Position numbers and translations under genes: made by a program
Shown: positions 1 through 7,744 of the stretch, in pieces
Position numbering within the stretch: the stretch's first letter is position 1
Layout of the letters: each line of letters begins with the position of its first letter
Notes under the pieces: model-generated
Database searches by the model: none
What the model was told of the DNA's origin: nothing
What the model saw: only the letters and a program-made list of their open reading frames with translations
Assembly: GCF_000455205.1 (NCBI RefSeq)
Contig: NZ_AUWQ01000042.1
Span: 1 to 57,199, forward strand
Reading direction: 5' to 3'
Source: Mycobacterium sp. UM_CSW
GTDB taxonomy: Bacteria > Actinomycetota > Actinomycetes > Mycobacteriales > Mycobacteriaceae
Length of the DNA: 57,199 nt

Positions 1-1
1 G

Positions 2-865
2 CCAGCGGACCCACCCGCCGCGCCCGCGCCCCCGCCCGTTGCGGCGCCGCCGCCCGCCGACCCGCTCGCGCCGCCGCCGTTCACCTTCCCGGGCGCCCAG
101 CCGGCGGCCTCGGGCCCGGCCGCCGGGCAGAACCCGACGCCGTTCACCGGCACCGCACCGTTCGGGCCGCCCTCGATCGTCCCGAAGAACGGCTCGACTG
201 TGGGCGTGGCCCAGCCGATCATCATCAACTTCCCCGGGCGGGTCGACGACGCGGGCGCGGCCATCGACGCGGTGCACGTGATGTCGACCCCGCCGGTGCC
301 GGGCAAGTTCTACTGGATGACCCCGACGCAGCTGCGCTGGCGCCCGCTGAGCTTCTGGCCCGCCCACACCGACGTGACCGTCGACGCCGGCGGCACCGTG
401 TCCAGCTTCCACACCGGGGACACCCTGGTGGCCACGGCGGACGACTCCACGCACCAGCTGACCGTCACCCGCAACGGCACCGTGGAGAAGACCATCCCGA
501 TGTCGATGGGCATGACGTCCGGCAACCACCAGACCCCCAACGGCACCTACTACGTGCAAGAGAAGATGCCCTCGGTGGTGATGGACTCCTCCACCTACGG
601 GGTCCCGGTCAACTCGACCTACGGCTACAAGGTGACCGTCGAGCTGGCCGTGCGCTTCGACAACGTCGGCGACTTCGTGCACAGCGCGCCGTGGTCGGTG
701 GACGACCAGGGCAAGCGCGACGTCAGCCACGGCTGCATCAACATCAGCCCGAGCAACGCCCGGTGGTTCTTCGACAACTTCGGGCCCGGCGATCCGATCA
801 TCGTGAAGAACTCCACCGGCGGCGACTACCAGAAGCACGACGGCTCCAGCGACTGGATCAACTAG
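2..865 (+). CDS. L,D-transpeptidase (YkuD), 5' end outside window
   Basis: Periplasmic L,D-transpeptidase that would form 3-3 cross-links in peptidoglycan. The C-terminal half carries the YkuD signature: a His in HSAPW followed after about 16 residues by SHGCIN, with the catalytic Cys codon at 734-736. The part before it ([10 protein letters not shown] onward) resembles the Ig-like domain that precedes the catalytic domain in mycobacterial enzymes. The frame is open to the left edge and starts with a Pro/Ala-rich stretch, so the signal or lipoprotein N-terminus is missing. The context points to the Rv0192 orthologue (one of the five M. tuberculosis Ldt paralogues). A long hairpin follows the stop codon. 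Confidence 0.9.
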   Translation, partial: PADPPAAPAPPPVAAPPPADPLAPPPFTFPGAQPAASGPAAGQNPTPFTGTAPFGPPSIVPKNGSTVGVAQPIIINFPGRVDDAGAAIDAVHVMSTPPVPGKFYWMTPTQLRWRPLSFWPAHTDVTVDAGGTVSSFHTGDTLVATADDSTHQLTVTRNGTVEKTIPMSMGMTSGNHQTPNGTYYVQEKMPSVVMDSSTYGVPVNSTYGYKVTVELAVRFDNVGDFVHSAPWSVDDQGKRDVSHGCINISPSNARWFFDNFGPGDPIIVKNSTGGDYQKHDGSSDWIN

Positions 866-876
866 TCCCCATCACC

Positions 877-924
877 AGACGCAAAATCGCCCTTTCCGGC
901 TCGGAGTAGGGCGATTTTGTGTCT
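877..924 (+). terminator. Hairpin after the L,D-transpeptidase gene
   Basis: Two 17-nt arms (877-893 and 908-924) pair with a single G-T wobble around a 14-nt loop. No strong T-run follows, which is usual for mycobacterial terminators. The arm sequence recurs after the gene ending at 3805. Confidence 0.75.
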
Positions 925-952
925 GCTCGGCATCTTTTGCGCGCCGCCGGAT

Positions 953-972
953 TATGTATAGCATCATACATA
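953..972. promoter_or_regulatory. Palindromic operator of the TetR gene
   Basis: A perfect inverted repeat TATGTAT-N6-ATACATA. It ends on the A of the ATG at 972. An upstream in-frame ATG at 954 lies inside the palindrome, which favours 972 as the true start. Autoregulation by the adjacent TetR protein is inferred. Confidence 0.7.
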
Positions 973-1559
973 TGCGCAGCCCCCGCGAGCGGATGGTGGT
1001 TTCGGCCGCGCTGCTGATCAGGGAGCGCGGTGCGCACGCCACGGCCATCTCCGACGTCCTCGAGCACAGCGGCGCCCCCCGCGGGTCGGCCTATCACTAC
1101 TTCCCGGGCGGGCGCACCCAGCTGCTCTGCGAGGCCGTCGACTACGCCGGCGAGCACGTGGCCGCCTTCATCACCGAGGCCGCCGGGGGCGCCGAGTTGC
1201 TGGACGCGCTGATCGACAAGTACCGCCGCCAGCTGCTCGACAGCGACTTCCGCGCGGGCTGCCCCGTCGTCGCGGTGTCCGTCGAGGCCGGCGAGCAGTC
1301 CGACCGCGAGCGCATGACGCCGGTCGTCGAGCGCGCGGCCGCGGTGTTCGACCGCTGGTCCGACCTGATCGCCGCGCGCTTCGTCGCCGATGGGATTCCC
1401 GCGGACCGGGCCGGCGAACTGGCCGTGCTGGCGACCAGCGCGCTCGAGGGCGCGATCGTGCTGGCCCGGGTGCGGCGCGACCTGACGCCCCTTGATGTCG
1501 TGCACCGCCAGCTACACCGACTGCTCGCGGCCGAGCTCTCCGAGAGGAATTCGCAATGA
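972..1559 (+). CDS. TetR family regulator (LmrA/YxaF-like)
   Basis: DNA-binding repressor of about 195 residues. The N-terminal helix-turn-helix contains SGAPRGSAYHYFPGG, and the C-terminal ligand domain has the RAGCPVVAVS motif of the LmrA/YxaF group. ATG 972 is preferred over ATG 954 because the operator covers the latter. The stop overlaps the start of the next gene (ATGA at 1556-1559), so the two form one operon, as in Rv0196-Rv0197. A paralogue with the same HTH core is encoded at 55587-56246. The ligand is unknown. Confidence 0.87.
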   Translation: MRSPRERMVVSAALLIRERGAHATAISDVLEHSGAPRGSAYHYFPGGRTQLLCEAVDYAGEHVAAFITEAAGGAELLDALIDKYRRQLLDSDFRAGCPVVAVSVEAGEQSDRERMTPVVERAAAVFDRWSDLIAARFVADGIPADRAGELAVLATSALEGAIVLARVRRDLTPLDVVHRQLHRLLAAELSERNSQ

Positions 1560-3805
1560 CCACCACCGACTGGCAGCCCACCGCGTGCATCCTCTGCGAG
1601 TGCAACTGCGGCATCGTCGTCCAGGTCGAAGATCGCCGCCTGGCCCGCATCCGCGGCGACAAGGCGAACCCCGCCTCGCAGGGATACACCTGCAACAAGG
1701 CGCTGCGGCTGGACCACTACCAGAACAACCGCGCCCGCCTGACCTCGCCGATGCGGCGCCGCGCCGACGGCACCTTCGAGGAGATCGACTGGGACACCGC
1801 CATCGTCGAGATCGCCGAGGGCTTCAAGCACATCCGCGACGCCTACGGCGGCGACAAGATCTTCTACTACGGCGGCGGCGGGCAGGGCAACCACCTGGGC
1901 GGCGCCTACAGCGGCGCGTTCCTGAAGGCGCTCGGGGCCCGCTACCGGTCAAATGCGTTGGCGCAGGAGAAGACCGGCGAGGCCTGGGTCGACGGGCAGC
2001 TCTACGGCGGTCACACCCGGGGCGAGTTCGAGCACGCCGAGGTGTCGGTGTTCGTCGGCAAGAACCCGTGGATGTCGCAGAGCTTTCCCCGCGCCCGGGT
2101 GGTGCTCAACGAGATCGCCAAGGACCCGGCCCGGTCGATGATCGTGATCGACCCCGTCGTCACCGACACGGCCAAGATGGCCGACTTCCACCTGCGGGTG
2201 CGGCCCGGGACCGACGCCTGGTGCCTGGCCGCGCTCGCCGCCGTCCTCGTCCAGGAAAACCTTTGCAACGAAGCGTTTCTCGCCGAGCACGTACGCGGCG
2301 CCGACGTCGTACGGGCCGCACTGCGTGAGGTCCCGGTCGGCGACTACGCGCAGCGCTGCGGGGTCGACGAGGAGCTGTTGCGCGCGGCGGCGCGGCGCAT
2401 CGGCGCCGCCGAGAGCGTGGCGGTGTTCGAGGACCTCGGGATCCAGCAGGCGCCCAACAGCACCCTGTGCTCCTACCTGAACAAGCTGCTGTGGATCCTC
2501 ACCGGAAACTTCGCCAAAAAGGGTGGGCAGCACCTGCATTCGTCGTTCGCGCCGCTGTTCAGCCAGGTCTCCGGTCGCACGCCCGTCACCGGTGCGCCCA
2601 TCATCTCCGGGCTGATTCCGAGCAACGTGGTGCCCGAGGAGATCCTGACCGATCACCCGGACCGCTTCCGCGCCATGATCGTCGAAAGCGCCAATCCCGC
2701 GCACTCGCTGGCCAATTCGGCGGCCTGCCGGGAGGCGTTCCAGGCGCTGGAGCTGATGGTCGTCGTGGATGTCGCCATGACCGAGACCGCCCGGCTCGCC
2801 CACTACGTGCTGCCCGCGGCGTCCCAGTTCGAGAAGCCCGAGGCGACCTTCTTCAACTTCGAATTCCCCGGCAACGCTTTCCAATTGCGCCGGCCGCTGC
2901 TCGAGCCGCTGCCCGGGACGCTGCCCGAGCCGGAGATCTGGGCCCGCCTGGTGCGCGCGCTGGGCGTGCTCGACGAGGCCGACCTGCGCCCGCTGCGCGA
3001 GGCCGCGCGCCGGGGCCGCCAGGAGTATGCCGAGGCGTTCCTCGGTGCGGTTGCGACCAATCCCACTGTGGCGAAGCTGGTTCCGTACGTGCTCTACGAG
3101 ACCCTGGGGCCGACGCTGCCCGACGGATTGGCCGGCGCGGCCGCAGCGTGGGGCCTGGCCCAGAAGACCGCCATGGCCTACCCCGAGGCGGTGCGGCGGG
3201 CCGGCCACGCCGACGGCAATGCGCTGTTCGACGCGATTCTCGACAACCCGTCCGGGGTCACGTTCACCCTGCACACCTACGAGGACGACTTAGCGCTGAT
3301 CAGCCACGCCGACCACAAGATCGCGCTGGAGATCCCCGAAATGCTGGACGACCTAAGTGCTTTGGCGGCGGCACCGCCCCAGCTGACCACGCCGGATTTC
3401 CCGATCGTGCTGTCGGTCGGCGAGCGGCGCGCCTACACCGCCAACGACATCTTCCGCGACCCGTCCTGGCGCAAACGCGACGCCGACGGGGCGCTGCGCG
3501 TCAGCGTCGAGGACGCCCAGGTGCTGGGGCTCGTCGACGGGGGACGGGCGCGCGTCAGCACCGCGGCCGGCAGCGCCGAGGCGACCGTCGAGGTCACCGA
3601 GACCATGCTGGCCGGACACGCCGCGCTGCCCAACGGTTTCGGGCTGGACTACGTCGGCGAGGACGGGCGCACCGTCGTCCCCGGGGTCGCGCCCAACTCG
3701 CTCACCTCCACGGAATGGCGCGACCCCTACGCGGGCACGCCGTGGCACAAGCACGTGCCGGCGCGCATCGAAGCATGCCGAGCAGACGCAGAATCGCGCG
3801 TTTAG
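1556..3805 (+). CDS. Molybdopterin-dependent oxidoreductase (Rv0197-like)
   Basis: Large Mo/W-bis-MGD oxidoreductase of 749 residues in the formate dehydrogenase / nitrate reductase superfamily. The N-terminal [4Fe-4S] ligands are C11, C14, C18 and C46, with an additional C16. The fourth Cys is followed by Asn-Lys, giving the Lys used for electron transfer. The middle is the Moco-binding body (GKNPWMSQSFPRAR, VIDPVVTDTAKMADFHLRVRPG split over two parts), and residues from about 620 form the C-terminal molydopterin-binding barrel. No Tat signal is seen, so it is probably cytoplasmic. It is coupled to the upstream TetR gene. The substrate is unknown; no electron-transfer subunit lies next to it. 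Confidence 0.88.
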   Translation: MTTTDWQPTACILCECNCGIVVQVEDRRLARIRGDKANPASQGYTCNKALRLDHYQNNRARLTSPMRRRADGTFEEIDWDTAIVEIAEGFKHIRDAYGGDKIFYYGGGGQGNHLGGAYSGAFLKALGARYRSNALAQEKTGEAWVDGQLYGGHTRGEFEHAEVSVFVGKNPWMSQSFPRARVVLNEIAKDPARSMIVIDPVVTDTAKMADFHLRVRPGTDAWCLAALAAVLVQENLCNEAFLAEHVRGADVVRAALREVPVGDYAQRCGVDEELLRAAARRIGAAESVAVFEDLGIQQAPNSTLCSYLNKLLWILTGNFAKKGGQHLHSSFAPLFSQVSGRTPVTGAPIISGLIPSNVVPEEILTDHPDRFRAMIVESANPAHSLANSAACREAFQALELMVVVDVAMTETARLAHYVLPAASQFEKPEATFFNFEFPGNAFQLRRPLLEPLPGTLPEPEIWARLVRALGVLDEADLRPLREAARRGRQEYAEAFLGAVATNPTVAKLVPYVLYETLGPTLPDGLAGAAAAWGLAQKTAMAYPEAVRRAGHADGNALFDAILDNPSGVTFTLHTYEDDLALISHADHKIALEIPEMLDDLSALAAAPPQLTTPDFPIVLSVGERRAYTANDIFRDPSWRKRDADGALRVSVEDAQVLGLVDGGRARVSTAAGSAEATVEVTETMLAGHAALPNGFGLDYVGEDGRTVVPGVAPNSLTSTEWRDPYAGTPWHKHVPARIEACRADAESRV

Positions 3806-3834
3806 CGGCCAGATTGTGCGATTCTCCGTCTGCT
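3781..3834. terminator. Bidirectional hairpin between convergent genes
   Basis: Arms 3781-3797 and 3818-3834 are 17 nt with one mismatch. The left arm overlaps the last codons of the oxidoreductase gene. The site lies between convergent genes and shares the core CAGACGCA(A/G)AATCGC with the hairpin at 877-924. Confidence 0.75.
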
Positions 3835-3853
3835 CGCGGGTCAGAGCGGTGGC

Positions 3854-5839
3854 TTAGTTCCAGATCCTGACCCGGTTCGCCGGAGCCAGGTACAGCCCGT
3901 CGCCCTCGGCCACGCCGAAGGCGTCGTAAAAGGCGTCCATGTTGCGGACCACGCCGTTGCAGCGGAACTCCGGCGGGGAGTGCGGGTCGACCGCCAGCCG
4001 CCGGATCGCTTCCGCCTCTCGCGATTTGGTGCGCCACACCTGCGCCCAGCCGTAGAACACGCGCTGCACGCCGGTCAGGCCCTCGATGAGGGGTGCGGGC
4101 CGGCCGTTCAGCGACAGCTGGTAGGCCAGCAGCGCGATGGACAACCCGCCCAGGTCGCCGATGTTCTCCCCGACGGTGAAGGCGCCGTTCACGTGGTGGC
4201 CGTCGCCGAGGCCCCGCGGCACGTACGCGTCGTACTGCTCGATGAGCGCCTTGGTGCGGGCGCCGAACTCGGTGCGGTCGTCGTCGGTCCACCAGTCGAC
4301 CAGGTTGCCGTCGCCGTCGTACTTGGCGCCCTGGTCGTCGAAGCCGTGCCCGATCTCGTGGCCGATCACCGCGCCGATCCCACCATAGTTGGCGGCGTCG
4401 TCGGCGTCGGCGTCGAAGAACGGCGGCTGCAAAATGGCTGCGGGGAAGACGATTTCGTTCATCCCCGGGTTGTAATAGGCGTTGACGGTCTGCGGCGTCA
4501 TGAACCACTCGTCGCGGTCCACCGGGCCGCCGAGCTTGGCCAGCTCGCGGTCGTGGTTGACCGCATACCCGCGCCGGTAGTTGCCGTACAGGTCGGTGCG
4601 GTCGATGACCAGCTTCGAGTAGTCGCGCCACTTCTCCGGGTAGCCCACCTTGGCGGTGAACTTCTCCAGCTTGGCCAGCGCGCGCTCGCGGGTCTGCGGC
4701 GTCATCCAGTCCAGCTCGCCGATGGACTGCCGGTACGCCGCCTTCAGGTTGTCCACCAGCGCGTCCATCCGGGCCTTGGCGCCCGGCGGGAAATGCCGCT
4801 GCACGTAAAGCTTTCCGACGGCGTCGCCCATCAGGCTTTCCACCAGGGCCACCGCCCGCTTCCAGCGATCCCGGATCTGCTCGGTGCCGGTCAGCAGGCG
4901 ACCGTAGAAGTCGAAGTCCGCGGCGACGACGTCGTCGGTGAGCCAGGCGGCGCGGGCGCGGATCAACCGCCAACGCGCCCAGCGCTTCCAGTCCTCGAAG
5001 TCTTCGCTTTCCCACAGCGACGCGAACGCGGCCAGGTAATCAGGTTGGCGCACAACAACTTCCGCGAGCGAGTCGGGAGAGCCGCCCAGCGCCGTCGCCC
5101 AGCCGTCCCAGTCGAAGCCGGAAGCGTCGATCCGCAGCTCGGCGAACGTGCGCAAGTTGTAGGTGAGGTCGGCGTCGCGGCGCTTGACGACGTCCCAGTG
5201 GGCGGCAGCGAGCTTGGCCTCCAGCGCCACGATGCGGGCCGCGGTGTCCGCGTGGCTCTCGGGGTCGCCACCGTAGACGAGGCCGAACATCCGCGCGATG
5301 TGTCCCGGGTAGGCGGCCAGCACCTCGGCGTGCCGCTCCTCGCGGAAATAGGACTCGTCGGGCAGGCCGATGCCGGACTGCGCGAAGTGCGCCAGGTAGC
5401 GGGCCGAGTTCTTGGCGTCGGTGTCCACGTACATCGCCACACCCCCGCCGACGCCGGTGCGCTGCAGGGCGCCGACGGCGGCGGCCAGGGCCGCGGTGTC
5501 GGCGCAGTCGTCGATGACGGCCAACTCGTCGAGCAACGGCTGGACGCCCCGGCGCTCGACGGTGTCCTCGTCGAGGAAGCTGGCGTAGAGGTCGCCGATG
5601 CGTTGCTGATCCGTCCCCTCGGCGGCGCCCTGCTCGCTGGCCTCCACGATCAGATCGCGCACCTGCTCTTCGGCCCGGTCGTACAGCGCGCGGAAGGCGC
5701 CGTCGGTCGCCCGGTCTGGGGGAATGTCGTAGTCGGCCAGCCAGCGGCCGTTGACGTGGCCGAAAAGGTCGTCTTGGGGGCGTGTGTTCGCGTCGACAAA
5801 GCTCAGGTCGACGCCCGATCGGATGGCCTCTACTGTCAC
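3854..5839 (-). CDS. zmp1: Zinc metalloprotease Zmp1 (M13/neprilysin family)
   Basis: M13 endopeptidase of 661 residues, close to the length of the M. tuberculosis protein (Rv0198c), which is linked to blocking inflammasome activation in macrophages. The zinc site is visible as HEIGH (H494, E495, H498) and ENIGD (third ligand E558). The substrate-binding motif NAYYNPG lies upstream. No cleavable signal peptide is apparent, as for the known enzyme, and export is by an unclear route. The protein ends in RVRIWN. It diverges from the next gene with only 42 bp between starts. Confidence 0.95.
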   Translation of the reverse strand: MTVEAIRSGVDLSFVDANTRPQDDLFGHVNGRWLADYDIPPDRATDGAFRALYDRAEEQVRDLIVEASEQGAAEGTDQQRIGDLYASFLDEDTVERRGVQPLLDELAVIDDCADTAALAAAVGALQRTGVGGGVAMYVDTDAKNSARYLAHFAQSGIGLPDESYFREERHAEVLAAYPGHIARMFGLVYGGDPESHADTAARIVALEAKLAAAHWDVVKRRDADLTYNLRTFAELRIDASGFDWDGWATALGGSPDSLAEVVVRQPDYLAAFASLWESEDFEDWKRWARWRLIRARAAWLTDDVVAADFDFYGRLLTGTEQIRDRWKRAVALVESLMGDAVGKLYVQRHFPPGAKARMDALVDNLKAAYRQSIGELDWMTPQTRERALAKLEKFTAKVGYPEKWRDYSKLVIDRTDLYGNYRRGYAVNHDRELAKLGGPVDRDEWFMTPQTVNAYYNPGMNEIVFPAAILQPPFFDADADDAANYGGIGAVIGHEIGHGFDDQGAKYDGDGNLVDWWTDDDRTEFGARTKALIEQYDAYVPRGLGDGHHVNGAFTVGENIGDLGGLSIALLAYQLSLNGRPAPLIEGLTGVQRVFYGWAQVWRTKSREAEAIRRLAVDPHSPPEFRCNGVVRNMDAFYDAFGVAEGDGLYLAPANRVRIWN

Positions 5840-5881
5840 CCCGCCATCCTTCCATCTTCTTTTGGATGCGACGATCGGCCC

Positions 5882-6529
5882 ATGTCAGACCTGGAATCCG
5901 AAGCCGACGTGGAATCGGAGGATGTCGAAACCGAAGACGACGTCGAATCCGAAGACGAATCCGAGCCCGCGGACGGGCGAATTTTCTCGATCTACGGCAT
6001 CGCGTCGACCGTTCTCGGCGTGCTGGCGGTCGCCGCCGTCGTGCTCGGCTACGTCATCTGGTCCGCGCACCGCGACGAGATCGCCGAACGCGTCTACCTG
6101 AGCCGCGTCATGGCGACCGCCGCCGAGTGGACGGGCGTGCTGATCAACATGAACAGCGGCAACATCGACGCCAGCCTGCAGAAGCTGCACGACGGCACGG
6201 TCGGAGAACTCAACACCGACTTCGACGCAGCCGTGGACCCGTACCGGCAGGTGGTGCAGAAGCTGCAGTCGCAGAGCGCGGGCCGCATCGAGTCGGTGGC
6301 CATCGAGACGATGCACCGCGACCTGGACACCCAGCCGGGCACCTCTCGGCCGGTAGTGACGACCAAGCTGCCGCCGTTCGCCAGCAGGATGGACTCGGTG
6401 ATGCTGGTCGCGACGTCGGTGAGCGAGAACGTCGGCGCCAAACCGCAGGTGGTGCACTGGAACCTGCGGCTCGAGGTCTGCGACGTCGACGGCAAGCTGA
6501 TGATCTCGGGGCTGGGTTCCATCCGATGA
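5882..6529 (+). CDS. Membrane-anchored Mce-associated-like protein (Rv0199-like)
   Basis: A 215-residue protein with a very acidic N-terminal tail (residues 1-32, mostly Glu, Asp and Ser), one membrane helix at about 37-60 and an extracytoplasmic domain. The domain (YLSRVMATAAEWTGVLINM ... LEVCDVDGKLMISGLGSI) resembles Mce-associated membrane proteins, which have an SnoaL/NTF2-like fold. ATG 5882 is used; the stop overlaps the next start (ATGA at 6526-6529). It has been implicated only by family resemblance in Mce transporter function; the exact role is unknown. Confidence 0.8.
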   Translation: MSDLESEADVESEDVETEDDVESEDESEPADGRIFSIYGIASTVLGVLAVAAVVLGYVIWSAHRDEIAERVYLSRVMATAAEWTGVLINMNSGNIDASLQKLHDGTVGELNTDFDAAVDPYRQVVQKLQSQSAGRIESVAIETMHRDLDTQPGTSRPVVTTKLPPFASRMDSVMLVATSVSENVGAKPQVVHWNLRLEVCDVDGKLMISGLGSIR

Positions 6530-7215
6530 GGAACATCTGGCGCTTGTTGGCCTTCGACATCGCGGCCCCGCTGGCCGCGATCGCCGCGCTGTGGATGATC
6601 GGGGTCGCCCTCGGCTGGCCGCTGTGGTGGGTGTCGGCGTGCTCGGTCCTGGTGCTGCTGATCGTCGAGGGAGTGGGCGTCAACTTCTGGCTGCTACGCC
6701 GCGATTCGGTCAGCGTCGGCACCGACGACGACGCCCCGGGACTGCGGCTGGCCGTCGTGTTCCTGTGCGCGGCCGCCCTGTGCGCGGCGGTGGCGACCGG
6801 GTACACGCACTGGACGCGCACGGACCGCGACTTCAAGAACGACACCCGCGAGGTGGTCCAGGTGGCCTCGGGCATGGCCGAGGCGATGGCGTCGTTCACC
6901 CCGAGCGCCCCGACCAGCTCCATCGACCGGGCCGCGGCGATGATGGTGCCCGACCAGGCGGGCGCGTTCCGGGAGCAGTACCGAAAGTCCAGCGCGGACC
7001 TGGCCCAGCACAACGTGACGGCGCAGGCCGCGACGCTGTCGGCGGGGGTCGAGGCGCTGGGTCCGACGGCCGCCAGCGTCGCGGTGATCCTGCGGGTTAC
7101 CCAGAACACCCCGGGGCAGCCGCCCAGTCAGGCCGCGCCCGCGCTGCGGGTGGCGCTGGCGAAGCGCGGCGACGCCTGGCTGGTGTCCAACGTGACGCCG
7201 ATCAACGCCCGCTGA
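6526..7215 (+). CDS. Membrane protein, Mce-associated-like (Rv0200-like)
   Basis: A 229-residue protein with three hydrophobic segments (about 8-29, 32-57 and 73-92), followed by an outside domain of about 135 residues that resembles the domain of the preceding gene product (R..FKNDTREVVQVASGM ... RGDAWLVSNVTPI). It is translationally coupled to that gene by an ATGA overlap. The pair may assemble together. Its 3' end meets the convergent gene at 7220 with four bases between. Function is unknown. Confidence 0.8.
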   Translation: MRNIWRLLAFDIAAPLAAIAALWMIGVALGWPLWWVSACSVLVLLIVEGVGVNFWLLRRDSVSVGTDDDAPGLRLAVVFLCAAALCAAVATGYTHWTRTDRDFKNDTREVVQVASGMAEAMASFTPSAPTSSIDRAAAMMVPDQAGAFREQYRKSSADLAQHNVTAQAATLSAGVEALGPTAASVAVILRVTQNTPGQPPSQAAPALRVALAKRGDAWLVSNVTPINAR

Positions 7216-7219
7216 CTCC

Positions 7220-7744
7220 TCAGTTGGATTCGGCCGACCGCGCGGACTTCACCTTCACGAATCGATCCGAGAGCCGGCGCATCCGGATCATCAGCGCGGA
7301 GGTGGGGCTGACGCTGCCGTCTAGGTAGGCGCCCAGGTCCTGCGCCGACACCCCGATGCGCGACGCGAATTCCTGTTCGCCCAGGCCCGAGCGGTCGATC
7401 AGCAGCCGGATGTGTCGGGCCACCTCCGCCCGCTCGTTGGCCTCCAGATGGGTGCGGGCGCGCTCCAGCACCTCCCACAGCGCTTTGGCGATGCCGTAGG
7501 GCCGCGTCCCCTCGAGCACCTCTTCGACTTGGCGGGCGGTCCGGCCGTACGGGTCGCGCTTCAGCGCCGCGGCGATGCGCTTCCAGGTGTCGATGTCGCC
7601 GCCCTGCAGCGCCGAACGGATCGCCGACGTGGGCCAGAACTCGACGGGCTGCTCGGTGTCGGCAAGAGGGCCACCGTCCATGCGCTGCTCGCCGGCGGGC
7701 CGCTCGGGCGGCGGTGCCGGGCGCCGTTCGGATGCCAACGTCAC
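7220..7744 (-). CDS. XRE-like helix-turn-helix protein (Rv0201c-like)
   Basis: A 174-residue protein. The GTG at 7744 is chosen because it overlaps the mmpL11 stop (GTGA), and because an upstream extension would lie wholly inside mmpL11. The C-terminal third (LLIDRSGLGEQEFASRIGV..LGAYLDGSVSPTSALMIRM, in two parts) looks like a Cro/C1 helix-turn-helix. The middle segment (FWPTSAIRSALQGGD) resembles other mycobacterial regulators. It is probably co-transcribed with mmpL11. Its DNA target is unknown. Confidence 0.75.
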   Translation of the reverse strand: MTLASERRPAPPPERPAGEQRMDGGPLADTEQPVEFWPTSAIRSALQGGDIDTWKRIAAALKRDPYGRTARQVEEVLEGTRPYGIAKALWEVLERARTHLEANERAEVARHIRLLIDRSGLGEQEFASRIGVSAQDLGAYLDGSVSPTSALMIRMRRLSDRFVKVKSARSAESN

